Source of the DNA: Puccinia triticina
Taxonomy: Eukaryota; Basidiomycota; Pucciniomycetes; Pucciniales; Pucciniaceae
Length of the DNA stretch: 64,000 nt
Direction: 5' to 3'
NCBI RefSeq assembly: GCF_026914185.1
Contig: NC_070560.1
Coordinates: forward strand, 7,369,501-7,433,500
In this document: one piece after another, positions 44,679 through 54,661 of the stretch
Layout: every line of letters starts with the position of its first letter
Position numbering within the stretch: position 1 is the stretch's first letter
The notes under the pieces: generated by a model
Seen by the model: the letters and a program-made list of their open reading frames with translations, nothing else
Databases searched by the model: none
Told to the model about the DNA's origin: nothing
Position numbers and translations under genes: made by a program

Positions 44679-44689
44679 GCTACAAAGCC
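44619..44689 (-). tRNA. tRNA-like sequence (tRNA pseudogene or SINE head)
   Basis: The minus strand folds as a tRNA. Acceptor GGCTTTG / TGGAGCC (with G-U pairs), D arm GCTT...AAGC with an A box TAGCTTAGTGG, T arm CCGGG-TTCAAGT-CCTGG with a B box GGTTCAAGTCC. The anticodon stem GGCAC/TAGCC has two mismatches; its loop CTAGAGT would give AGA (Ser), but there is no long variable arm as serine tRNAs have. So this is probably a pseudogene or a SINE-type promoter head. Confidence 0.55.
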
Positions 44690-44699
44690 TGAGTTGCCA

Positions 44700-45385
44700 G
44701 ATTCATAATCACATCCTCCCGGAATCTGGATGCTCTAAGGCTCTCCTAGACCCGCTGGTGTGCTCACTCCTCTGCAGGTACGCTGTGGTGATTTATATGG
44801 GCATGCGTGGTAGAATGTCCACTCGGAGATAGCCCGGGCAGGAATGCACAGAGCGGCTCAGGCAGAGTGCATTCCGGTGACATAAGCACTGAGGATGATG
44901 TCATAAAGCACGCTAAGAAAGCTTACGGAAACTCGCGCGCGGATGGAATGCACGGATTTTGGATTGGGTATTTGGACCGGAGCGGAAGGGCAGGGCTGGA
45001 CTGCGGTGGACTACACACGTGGACTGGTAGCAGCGGCGCGTCAGCAGGTGAGCCACGGCAGCTGAAGCGGGTGGAACTACCCCTCCCCAACCTACATGGC
45101 TGTATCCTCAACTGTGCCCCCCAAATAGACATACATACATATCTTGCATTGGCCACCTCCACATCCACCATCAACAGTGAAACAAATGTGATACAATGCA
45201 AGATTGCACATCTGGAAGCATTGCATTGTTGGGTTGATGCACCATATTGCTCATCTGCTGTATCAGATTGCAAAATCTATGCATGGCATTGATTTATTGA
45301 TACAGCAGGTGAGAAAAGCTGGCATCACATTGTAGAGACAATGCAATGCAATGCAACCAATATATGCGCAGATAGACCAATATTA
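44700..45385. other. Repeat-like intergenic DNA
   Basis: Contains short inverted motifs (GCATTGCATTG / CAATGCAATGCAATGC) around 45200-45345 and no supported gene. Confidence 0.3.
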
Positions 45386-46094
45386 GGGGGTTTCAAAGTT
45401 GATCAGATGCAACTTGCATGCACTTTTGCAAGTCAGTGTTCAAGTTCATTCTTGAACACTGAGTTGCAAAAGTGCATGCAAGCCACACTGTACTACACCC
45501 CCTAAGCCAACGGTGGGTCGCTACTTTACTCTACGATAACCGGGGCTGTAGAGTAAAGTAGCGAGCTGCGCCTAACATTTTTACAGTTATTGTTAACGCT
45601 AGCGCGCGGATTGCCGCGTCACGGTTATCGTAACTGGCCTTTTTTTGTACAGCCGTTACTAGTAAAGTAACATGTTATCGAGAAAATTAACATTTTATTA
45701 AGCAATTAAGGGTCAAATTGGCCCTTATCAAGCAGAGCAACACTTTATTGAGCAGTGAAAGGCCAAATCAGCCCTGAAATGGCCTTTTCTTGCTCAATAT
45801 GTTGATAAATACCTGCTGCTCTGCCCATAGATATCGTAGCAGCCTTGAAAAAAAAAAACCCACCCGGTGTGATATCGATATCACACCACATTTCCCCATT
45901 GCTACCGCTCCAGTTAGCGTAAAGGGACCAAAAATCGCTACGATAACGTTACGATATCAATAACCGTAAAGTAGCGACCCACCGTTGCCTAAGCCTGCTT
46001 GAATGTTTTTTTGGAATTTGGTGTTCAATAAAAGCCTTGAACACCAACTTGCAAAAGTGCATGCAAGTTGTGCATGGCCAACTTTGAATCCCCC
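45386..46094. mobile_element. TA-flanked MITE, copy 2, carrying a nested insertion
   Basis: Ends GGGGGTTTCAAAGTTG and CCAACTTTGAATCCCCC with TA outside (45384-45385 and 46095-46096). In reverse orientation it matches the 222-bp MITE at 18046-18267 on both sides of a 479-bp insert at 45509-45987. Confidence 0.85.
45509..45987. mobile_element. 479-bp hAT-like MITE
   Basis: Inverted ends AACGGTGGGTCGCTACTTTA and TAAAGTAGCGACCCACCGTTG. The host MITE sequence CCTAAGCC is duplicated on both sides (45501-45508 and 45988-45995). The copy at 18.1 kb shows this 8-mer only once. An 8-bp duplication suggests the hAT superfamily. Contains the central palindrome GGTGTGATATCGATATCACACC near 45867-45890. 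No coding capacity. Confidence 0.85.
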
Positions 46095-46686
46095 TATTAA
46101 ATATATATTGCAAGAGGGGGAATTCCTGAAGCCCATTGGATGCCAGACCTGGGGCGCAGGAATCTCCAAGTCCAGGAGCATTTGGACAACTTGGGGCATT
46201 CAAAATTCAATCCACATTTTTGGCAGGGGATTTTTTTCATGGAATTTGGAACCTGGACAACCTCCTGGAGACCTGGGTTTCAATTTTGAACCCCTCTAAT
46301 GTATCTGGGGGCCTGTGGACAGGCCACATTCCAATGCCGGTGATATTGGCATTGATATTAATCCTCAGATATGTTAGTTTATTGGTTATTTGGCTGCAAC
46401 CCGCGGGCCGCCCATGGGCTGCCTGCGAGCTAAACGGGTTTGGGGCGGGCGGCAATTTGAGACAAATTGACCCAGCCCAACCCGCCCGACACGGGTTGCC
46501 CATGGGCGGCCCAAACCTGCCCAATTGCCATGCCTACTGGTGCCCCTAATTCTGCATGTTAATTTTGGGGTTTGAGCAAAAAAGTTGTGTCTGTGAGTCT
46601 CAGATAGGGTTGTTGGTGCCATGGGGTGACACACCTCACTGTAAGAAAATTCAAGCAACTGCTATCAGTTGACATACAGGTTACTG

Positions 46687-47000
46687 TTGGAATCATCAGA
46701 ACCCTCTTAAGAGAAGTACCCCGGTCAGTACTACTTAGATTATACTTATAAAGAAACAATACTCTTTAGTTTTCACTATTCTTACAGTTACTGCTGTGTA
46801 ACTGCTGTTCTAGCTACACCCAAGCACACACAAGCTTTTTCCACACAATTGCTGTGCATGATGCACAGTGACTGTGCATTGAAGCTTGGTCAACATGAAG
46901 CCTTGACACAGGCTTGTGTAATACCACAAGCTTGCTTAGAGTTCTTGCATGTCAACTGCTTGCAGAGCCTGGGGCCCTGATAATCTCAAATATAGGGGTT
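46687..47000 (+). repeat. Possible solo LTR (Copia-like start)
   Basis: TGTTGGAATCATCAGAACCC at 46687 resembles Copia LTR starts, with TATACTTATAAAG about 55 bp later. The 3' end and a target duplication were not found. The preceding 46380-46530 has a GC-rich inverted pair around GCCCATGGGC. 47000-47990 has no gene I can support. Confidence 0.3.
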
Positions 47001-47989
47001 GATGTGCACCTCAAAAATGGCCTACTTTTTGAGATGACCATGCAACAGGCTTGCCATGTTTCCAATGACCTTGAAGATGATAGCATAGATTCACCATCAA
47101 GGATCTGAAGCCTAATCTGTGCCATGAATTAGGCTTCAAATCCATTGTTGGTGACCCCAATTACTAGCATCTAGGAAGAAAAAAAGGATGCTATACCCAA
47201 TTCTGAATTCCAAAACATGAAGAGCTACAATGCATTTCTTCCTTTGGTAGAATCAACAGTTTGAAACTGAGGTTTTTGCCAAAGAGAAAATGCAGTTGAG
47301 GCATAGTTGCAACAATGAGAATACAATTTTGTGCAGACTAAATTTGATTTCAAAAAGTGGGAGAATCCGCCTTCATCTGAGTTCCCAAGGCTCCTCAGAC
47401 CCAAGATAGTGACCTGGGTGGCTCTCAATTTTGTTATCATTGGAGCTAAATGTTAGATAGCACTGTGGGATAGCACCCCTGATGAGTTGCACTCAGCACT
47501 TTGGTTTGACCCAATCTTAACAGGTTTCAGCATAAAATTTCATAAATTCAGGCCCCATTTGGAGCCAATATAATCCGGGCAATATGTGAGTTTTTTTGCC
47601 TGACATCTTGTGTGACATCTGATCAGGCCCGCCAAAATTTGATCAGATGTCACAGCAATCCACATTAAATCACGCGATTTTATTGTGCGTATGACAAGGG
47701 ACAAATATAGTGCGCAATGTCAAATCAAACTGCACTTTTTTTTAAAAAAAAGGTACAAATAGGCAGCGCCAAGCTCGCCGGGGCGCCGCCAGCCAAAGCA
47801 GCCATGTTTCGGTCACTTGGCAGGCGCCACCTTGCAAAAAAGGGGCGCCGACGACCCTAGTCCAGAAGTTCTCTGCCAAATCTAAAAGATTGGCCCACAC
47901 CGGTGTGCACGGCAGGCGGCTCGGCATGGGGCCGGGGCTTCAAGCAGTTACGCAATCTAGGGGACGGGTAAGCATTCCGGCACAAAAAA

Positions 47990-48061
47990 CTCTCCGTCCG
48001 GGAATTGAACCCGGGTCACCCGCGTGACAAGCGGGTATACTGACCTCTATACTAACGAAGA
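47990..48061 (-). tRNA. tRNA-Asp (GTC)
   Basis: The minus strand gives a 72-nt cloverleaf. Acceptor TCTTCGT / ACGGAGA plus discriminator G, anticodon stem CCCGC / GCGGG with loop TTGTCAC (anticodon GTC), T arm CCGGG-TTCAATT-CCCGG, and a B box GGTTCAATTCC. A TTTTTT Pol III terminator follows directly at the 3' side. No intron. Looks functional. Confidence 0.93.
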
Positions 48062-48810
48062 TTGACAGTGGAGGCTCTGCCAAATTTCCAAACAGATTCC
48101 AGCGTATTTAGCACCCTGAGACAATTGATTGGAGCAATGAAGGAGCGGGAAATACTTCAGATGGCCAATCGAACTACTTGAACATTTTTTTTGCTAGGAG
48201 ACAAAAAGGCTTGATCAGGCGTTTCTATGCGAATAAGTCGGAGGTGGAAGATTCACAGCGGCGGTGATTCAAACGGAGATGGGGGAATGGGCCGATGGGA
48301 CTGGGAAGATGGGCAGATGGTGGGATGGGCCGATGGGGATGGACTGATGATGGAGGCAAGGGCCGTGGCCATCCCTACGTACTGGGATGATGTGGGATAC
48401 TTGGATGTTACAGCCCGGACATGAATGGGACCCGATTGGCAGAAACTCCTGTCGGTGGACATTAATGTTCAAGTCCATAGCTGGCAACACCGGAGTCGAG
48501 GATTTTAATCGAAAGCCATGAGGCAGATTACATAAAGTGTACTTGATGAAGGGCCTGTGTATTACCAAAATGACTCAAGTAAGCCAATCGGCAGGGTTTG
48601 GCAGGGTTTATGTAGTGGGCCACTCGGTCGAATGGCACAGGGGTAACACCAACTGCTGCTGGCCAATAACCCAGCCTGATTAAATTCTATCAGCCGGGGC
48701 CAACTACCCCTGGAACCACCTCCCTTCTTCCATCCTTTCCATTCCACACCCATCTCCAGCATCCAGCGACCACCTCCCCCCACAGCCGAAACATCCCGAA
48801 GCCTGCCCCC

Positions 48811-50054
48811 ATGTCTGCCAACACCACCACTGATATCCAAGAGAGCAGGGACCCGTTTGCAAACAAATGGCCCGGAGCTCGCAAGAATATGGGGTTTGTC
48901 CATTCCAAACCTCAGAAGAATACTTACACTCACTAATTTCTTCCTTGTTTTTCTGTCTTCCAACCACATTGCACTGCCAGCCGTCGCCCACCTCATCCCT
49001 CGAATCCCAACCAAAGCTCTAGTCGCAAGCAAACCAAAGCACCCGCCTCTGGTAGCAGCAATCCTAAGAAATCATCCTCCCATGGCGCCCTCGACTTCAT
49101 CGATACCCTCGATACGATTGGCGGCTGTAAGTCCTTTTTTTTTTTCTTGATCCAAAGTTCGCCCCTTCCCACATTCATGTCTTGCTTCTCCAGTCCATCA
49201 CGATGGTCCTTTCGACGCCGCCTCATCCCATCGTAACCGACACATGAACTCCAAAAATCCTTCCCGGCAAGCCCCGATGGCTGCCTTCGATCCTTCAGCA
49301 CTCATCTTACCACCACCTCCACCGCCCGCCTCGGCCCCCGCACCAGCCCCAGTGGCTTCACAGGATCATGTCTACCCACCCGCCATGCCCCGGCGAGCCT
49401 CAGACAACGCGATGCCAGTGAGCATGGGATACCCCGCTGGGACGATTGCCGCGGACCCGAAGGCTGCCCGGCTGGCCGAGGCGTTTGGGATCCAAGGCAA
49501 GGAAGCCTGGGAAGACTTCGGCATGGAGCATGCCGTCGAGCAAGAGAGTACAGGCGGGGGCGGTCTGCTCGGGCACCGGCGCGGGACAAGTCGAGAGCAG
49601 CGTGATGCGAAATCGGCAAGTGTTTGGGACATGGAGGAAACGCTGAAGTCGGGCAAACCAGTTCCATCAGGTCAGTAGACAAACGGGAACAAGGAACGCT
49701 CCCCAAAAACACCGGACTGACCTCGATCTTTGTTGCCCTGTGTATGTAGCTTACACTCCCAGGTCGGAGGCTTCGACACGAACGCCCAACGGGGAACTAG
49801 AACGTCAAGCGACCAATGCAGCCCAGCTGAAGCGCTCAAAGTCATTGATGCAACGGATCAAGAAGGGCGTCAAGTCGCCCAACCTGCCTATGGAAATGCC
49901 CCCCTCGCCGATCTCGGCCGATCCCAACGAATACGAGGAGCTCCGCTCCGATCCCCCCGGCACCTCTCAGCTGCCCTCCTCCTCACCTATCGGAAGGAAA
50001 GCTAGCATTCTACACAAGTTCGGCCTCGTCAAACGCTCCAACACTCGCTTCTGA
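48811..50054 (+). CDS. Pal1-family cell morphology protein
   Basis: Four exons in phase: 48811-48893, 48981-49126, 49194-49670, 49750-50054; 1011 nt, 336 aa. The order of blocks is that of Pal1 (Pfam PF08316): DPFANKWPGARKNMG near the start, HGALDFIDTLDTIGGF spanning the exon 2/3 join, HHDGPFDAASSHRNRH, and a C-terminal RSKSLMQRIKKGVKSP. Proline- and serine-rich linkers lie between. Pal1 proteins are cortical, associate with endocytic and cell-wall sites, and help keep rod or hyphal shape. The donor after exon 1 is gtttgt (weak); the others are standard. It is tail-to-tail with the SOD gene. Confidence 0.9.
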
Positions 50055-51335
50055 TTCCTTCCTCTCCCCTCTTTCTTCCCCTCAACCTACCTTAGTCCGT
50101 CTCTTTTTCCTACGTTCATCCTGCTTGGCTCAAGATGTATGTTCAGTAGTCAAAGATTAATGTGTTTCCTCTTACTCTTCCCCCCTCAAAAAAAAATATC
50201 ATTTCCACTAACTCGCAATCTTCTTACTTTCCTTCCCATCTCACACGTCCTTTTTTTCTGTTTTGTTTCCTTCTTTTCCTGTTCTCTTGACCCATTCAGT
50301 AGCGAAAAATCCAAAACATTAAAACTCAAGAAAACAACACCCCACCTCTTCCTTCCACCTCTTCCCTTTATACACCACAAAGTCACCCTCTGGTTTTGTT
50401 GTTGTTGTTTGCTTTGCTTTGATTTGATTGATTTTATATCGCTTCTAACCCTTGGATTTGAATGTATGTCGATTGTTGTTTTTGTTTCCTTTCAAGCAGT
50501 TCCTCTTTGTTATGTTTGTGTATCATGATGATTGAAAATCAAAAGACAGAAAAAACTAGCAATTCAACAAATAAACAACGAAACCCAATTACTTGCTTGG
50601 GATCGTCATGTTAACTTCAATTACATTTCTTGTCGCGATTTAACTCCACCTTGGATTTCATCTCATACCCCGGCTGAAATATATAGGGGCATTCTCATGT
50701 CTGCGACATTCACACTTGCTGACTGATAAAACTTGAGCGTACAAAAGTGTTACTTAGGCCAATCAGCCAACCCACACCAGCTGATGGCAAGTCCAACATA
50801 TGTACCTTAATTGCAAAACACTAAAATTTACATGATTCATCCATTTTCAGTGACAAGAGAGAAATTGGTCAACATCAGAAACTGATACCATGGAATACAA
50901 AAACTTGTGGATACAACGTGGTTCAGCCCCTGGACCTATTGTCCAGCACCCTGTCTTGCTGGTTGCAACGGGGCGCGGCGAGGCAAAGGGAATGGAACCC
51001 GGGGATTTTGTTTCTTGGACTGCCCTGATGGTTTTGGCAATCTGACTCCGTAATCAAGATCCGTGGACTATGTTGGGGGGCGGCAGACCAACATCTAACA
51101 ACACATCCTGCTGGGTACGTAAGTCTTGAACCTGTGGCTTCCCATCTTCAATTTTCGATGGCTGTCGACCTGGAGTCGGACAAATGCGATGCCAAGTGTA
51201 GCGAGCGCATATCAACATGAACTGACTGGTAAAACAAGGCAGAAAAGCTGTGATTTACCTTCACACTAGTCTCCCCAGAAAGTATGAATCCGTAGTCACA
51301 GTGTCAAGTGCCACAAGCAGCTCGAATATAAAATC
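50055..51335. other. Intergenic, no supported gene
   Basis: 3' flank of Pal1 with long pyrimidine tracts, then low-complexity DNA. Frames here lack any recognisable feature. Confidence 0.4.
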
Positions 51336-51339
51336 AGCA

Positions 51340-52280
51340 AGTTTGGGACAAATTTTTGGCGAACCTGAATGTAGCCTAAGCAATGCCAACTCAATTTGGC
51401 TGCTAGGCAGGAAAAAAAACAATATTCAAATCCATACAGCCAAAAGGGGTATGAAAAAAACACATTTGAAGGTACCTAGCCAACAAGCCGGGATGAGCCC
51501 ACACATAGAAACCGCCCCTCAGAGCCGAGCGACCAAGCGAGATTCCTCACCGGCATGCCGGTGGTGCTGGCTACCCGCCGAGGAGAAGGTTTCCTGAGAC
51601 AGCCGGGTATGTATCAGGCGAGCGGGCACACCCCGTACATAGCTGCTCTCTGCAAGAACGTACGATGATATCGCCGAGGAGGAGGCCTCTCCGGCGAGCG
51701 GGTCTTTTGACTGCTTACTGTGGAGGAATCTTCCTCGGAATCATCCCCGGCAAGCGGATCGCCACTCGCCCGTGAGGATTCCTCCTACGCGAGCACCTTC
51801 CACCTGCTTGCCGAGAAATCTTCCTCAACAAGCAGGTACAAGTGATCCGGGGCAATGGAAGAATATTCATTCCGGCCGAGTACAAAGGGCGCCAGCGGAA
51901 GAAGCCCCAAGTGTATGTATAACATGTATCTGCTTGACCGAGATAATTCCTAGACCTTGGCAAGCAGGTGTCATTTCCACATCCAAGGGCAAGAGGAAGC
52001 CTGCTGGGCGAGCGGAAGGGAATCCATCTTTGCCGAGTGTGTGCAAAATTGCTTGCTGAGGTCCTCGGCAAGCAGGCACTCATTACTCCCGGGGGCAAGC
52101 CGAAAATTTGTCCCCACCGAATAGGTACAAAGGTGTTGCCCGCTTGGTTGGCCAGGGACCCAATTGGGAGGTTCAATAGCTGAGGTTGATCCTCCATCAA
52201 GTACATATCTATGGTGGATTCTCTCAATCCAGAATTGCTTAGGTTAGATTCAACTTGCCAAATTTTTGACTACAGTTTTT
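51340..52280. repeat. Probable inverted-repeat element with GC-rich interior
   Basis: The left block (about 51345-51392, GACAAATTTTTGGC ... AGCCTAAGCAAT) is matched, inverted and imperfectly, by the right block (about 52236-52273, ATTGCTTAGGTTAGATT ... GCCAAATTTTTGAC). The interior repeats short motifs such as GGCAAGCAGGT and CCGAGGAGGA on both strands. No clean target duplication and no gene. Confidence 0.45.
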
Positions 52281-52506
52281 GAGAATGAAATCTGGGTCAA
52301 ATAAATTTTAAGAATGCAATCGGATCCCTTCTGGCAAGTTGATTTAATAAATATCAAAAGAAATGCGGAAAAAAAGTTGATTGGGAAACAAAACAAAATC
52401 CCGTGCACCATCATGCAGGCAGATTCAACTATTTATATACACATTGCAAGTTCCATATTTTAGAGCTAAGGATTCAACTTGGGTACCATCTGAAGAATTC
52501 CATCCG

Positions 52507-53302
52507 TTAGTTGACCCGGGTGATATTGCCTGAAATATATGAATACCATTCGGTTAAAAGTTAGCTCTAAGTCCTGGGGATGTCATTGTTGAGGGGAGGG
52601 GTATTATCTTACCACAAGCGATTCGAGCGCCCTTTGCGTCATGAACCACGACTCCCCGACCGATAATCCCAGCTTCCGATGGAAGTAATTGCAAGGTGTT
52701 ATCGGTGTATGTTACGTGAACACTGCGCTGGTTACCTGACAAGAGCCCGTGTTTGCCGCTCAAATCCTGGTAAGAAATTTCAACGGTCAGCACAATATTT
52801 TGGTCGTGTCTTTTGATTGAAGTAACAATTACTTACTCCCTCTTGACATGATCGTGGTGTCATCGGATTGCAAGGTGGGGAATCGGGAATTCCATTTGGC
52901 GTTAAATGTGCCCCAGCAGCTTCGCAATTACCGTCAGCCCCTACAGCACTGGTGTGGACTATCAGAAGTAGAATGTCAAACAGAGATTAGATTATATGGT
53001 CTTCCATAGCTCATCTTTGGAATCGATTTTGAAAGCTTACTATGATAAGCATGGCCAGCATGAGGAAACAGCTGATCAAGTCCATTCATGACCACCTCGA
53101 CTTGAACATCCGTCTGAGTTGTAGAGCGGAAGTCAATAACACCGAAAATCGGTGCGCCTAAGGGGCTCACCAGCATCGCTCTTGCGTGAATCGGCTGCGA
53201 TTGCGGAGCACGTGTTGACTGGAGGAGAGGAGGTTGTGGAAGTCCTTCTGAGTATTGGGAGAGGGATAGGCAAACTAATCCGGAAATAACTGAAGAGCGC
53301 AT
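52507..53302 (-). CDS. Secreted Cu-only superoxide dismutase-like protein
   Basis: Four minus-strand exons in phase: 53302-53041, 52958-52837, 52766-52613, 52529-52507; 561 nt, 186 aa. Starts MRSSVISGLVCLSLSQYSEG, a short signal peptide. The dismutase fold follows with copper ligands H87 and H89 (AYHIHT), H105 (AGAHLTP) and H170 (VVVHDAKG), and the GDLSGKHG turn. The zinc-site histidines and the loop that carries them in CuZn-SOD are missing, as in the extracellular Cu-only SODs of fungi (SOD5 type), which convert superoxide to peroxide and oxygen outside the cell. No long GPI tail is seen after GNITRVN, so it is probably soluble and secreted. Splice signals are standard. Confidence 0.88.
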
Positions 53303-53856
53303 CACGGGTTGACTTGCACGGGTGGAGTTAATTAAATGGGCAGTAAATATAGCGAAGTTACTCTGGTGTGAATAATCGTTTTAATTTGCGCTTGAAGTAA
53401 AGAAATACTACTACTACTATTACTAAATTCTATGGAAGAAGCCGGCTTCTGTAAATGGGCAAGATACTGAGGGTGGAAAAGATAAAGACTAGCAAGGAGA
53501 GGACGAAAGGATATGGTCTTTTATAGTAAGCCCTTTGGTATATGTGGCCAGCTCTCCAGACCAATTGACCAAAACAACCGTCTGCTGTTTGGAGTTGGAG
53601 CTGGTTGGCGTGGCTTCGTCTACTCGAGACAACCGAAGCAGTTCACAACTTGAAGGCCGTCAAAGCCATGTGGAGCCTAACGCGAAGCCATTCAGCAGCA
53701 ACAACATGAGACTTGGGACGGAAAACGCTAGTCTTCAAAGCCTCCGCCGTGTGTCTAACATAACCACCGGGCCGTAGTACGACAAGCGGGCGGTACGACT
53801 CACGAGTAACACTCAAGACTTTCTTGACGGGCCCCTTGTGGCGCTTCGTGCTTCAC
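53303..53856. promoter_or_regulatory. SOD upstream region
   Basis: AT-rich sequence with a short (CTA)n tract near 53409-53425. On the minus strand a TATAAAAG occurs about 210 bp upstream of the SOD ATG (plus-strand CTTTTATA at 53517-53524). Promoter use is inference from this motif alone. Confidence 0.35.
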
Positions 53857-53865
53857 GGGAAGGAG

Positions 53866-54046
53866 CTGACTTAACTAAGCCTCCCGGGACCGGGGGTGCA
53901 GAGCACCCCGATGCGGAGCATCTCCCATTCCCAATGTGATCGCGCGAAGCGCGACCTCCTTCGGAGGTCGCGCTTCGCGCGAGGGCGCTTCGCGCCAGCC
54001 CAGGCTGTACCAGGGCCCTCCGCAGCGAGGGACTTGTGATAAGTCA
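53866..54046. mobile_element. 181-bp GC-rich MITE, MULE-like (copy 2)
   Basis: Starts CTGACTTAACTAAGCC, ends GGGACTTGTGATAAGTCA. The 9-mer GGGAAGGAG is present on both sides (53857-53865 and 54047-54055). The interior has strong hairpins (GCGCGAAGCGCGACCTCC and its inverse). A 9-bp duplication suggests the Mutator superfamily. Confidence 0.8.
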
Positions 54047-54112
54047 GGGAAGGAGGGATTGTCCGAGCTCTATTAATGTCGTAAGTGTGGAATCGCACAA
54101 TTCATGCGTGCC

Positions 54113-54189
54113 CGAGCTTAACTAAGCCTCTCCGAGGAGGCGCGAAGCGTCTCCCGCGCTCCCCCGAGGAGGGACTTGTGTTTAGTTCG
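54113..54189. mobile_element. 77-bp GC-rich MITE, MULE-like (copy 3)
   Basis: Starts CGAGCTTAACTAAGCC, ends GGGACTTGTGTTTAGTTCG. It is flanked by a perfect 9-bp duplication ATGCGTGCC (54104-54112 and 54190-54198). Nearly the same length and core as the inverted copy at 31153-31228. Confidence 0.85.
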
Positions 54190-54661
54190 ATGCGTGCCAT
54201 GGTCGGCTTCCCGCAGTGCCAGAACATGATTTCGCACAACTGAATGAAATTTCTATAATCACTGTAAGAACGGCCTGAATACCCAAGATGACTGATCCCC
54301 CAACGATTGACCCACCCTGACCCTACCATACTCCCGGGAGGAAGCTCAAGAACCGTCCTCACTCTCAGGCCCAGGGAGCAGGCAAGGTGTTCTGCGAGCA
54401 CACCTTTTACCGGAAGCAAAGAAGGAAAAATGATAAATGCGGATTTCAACACCATCGCTGCTCGTTACAAGTTGTCAGAAAGAAATCTACCAGGATTTAA
54501 TAAGTCATAAATCAGACCCACGTGCACAAAAATGTCAAGTCTCGAAGTTGATCCTGAACCTCTTTTCTATGTACACACGTCGCACGCAAATTCAGAACAA
54601 GATTACATTTGTCTTTAAGAGCTTGCCCCCACCAATGAGGAATAAAACTTAAAAAGGTTCG

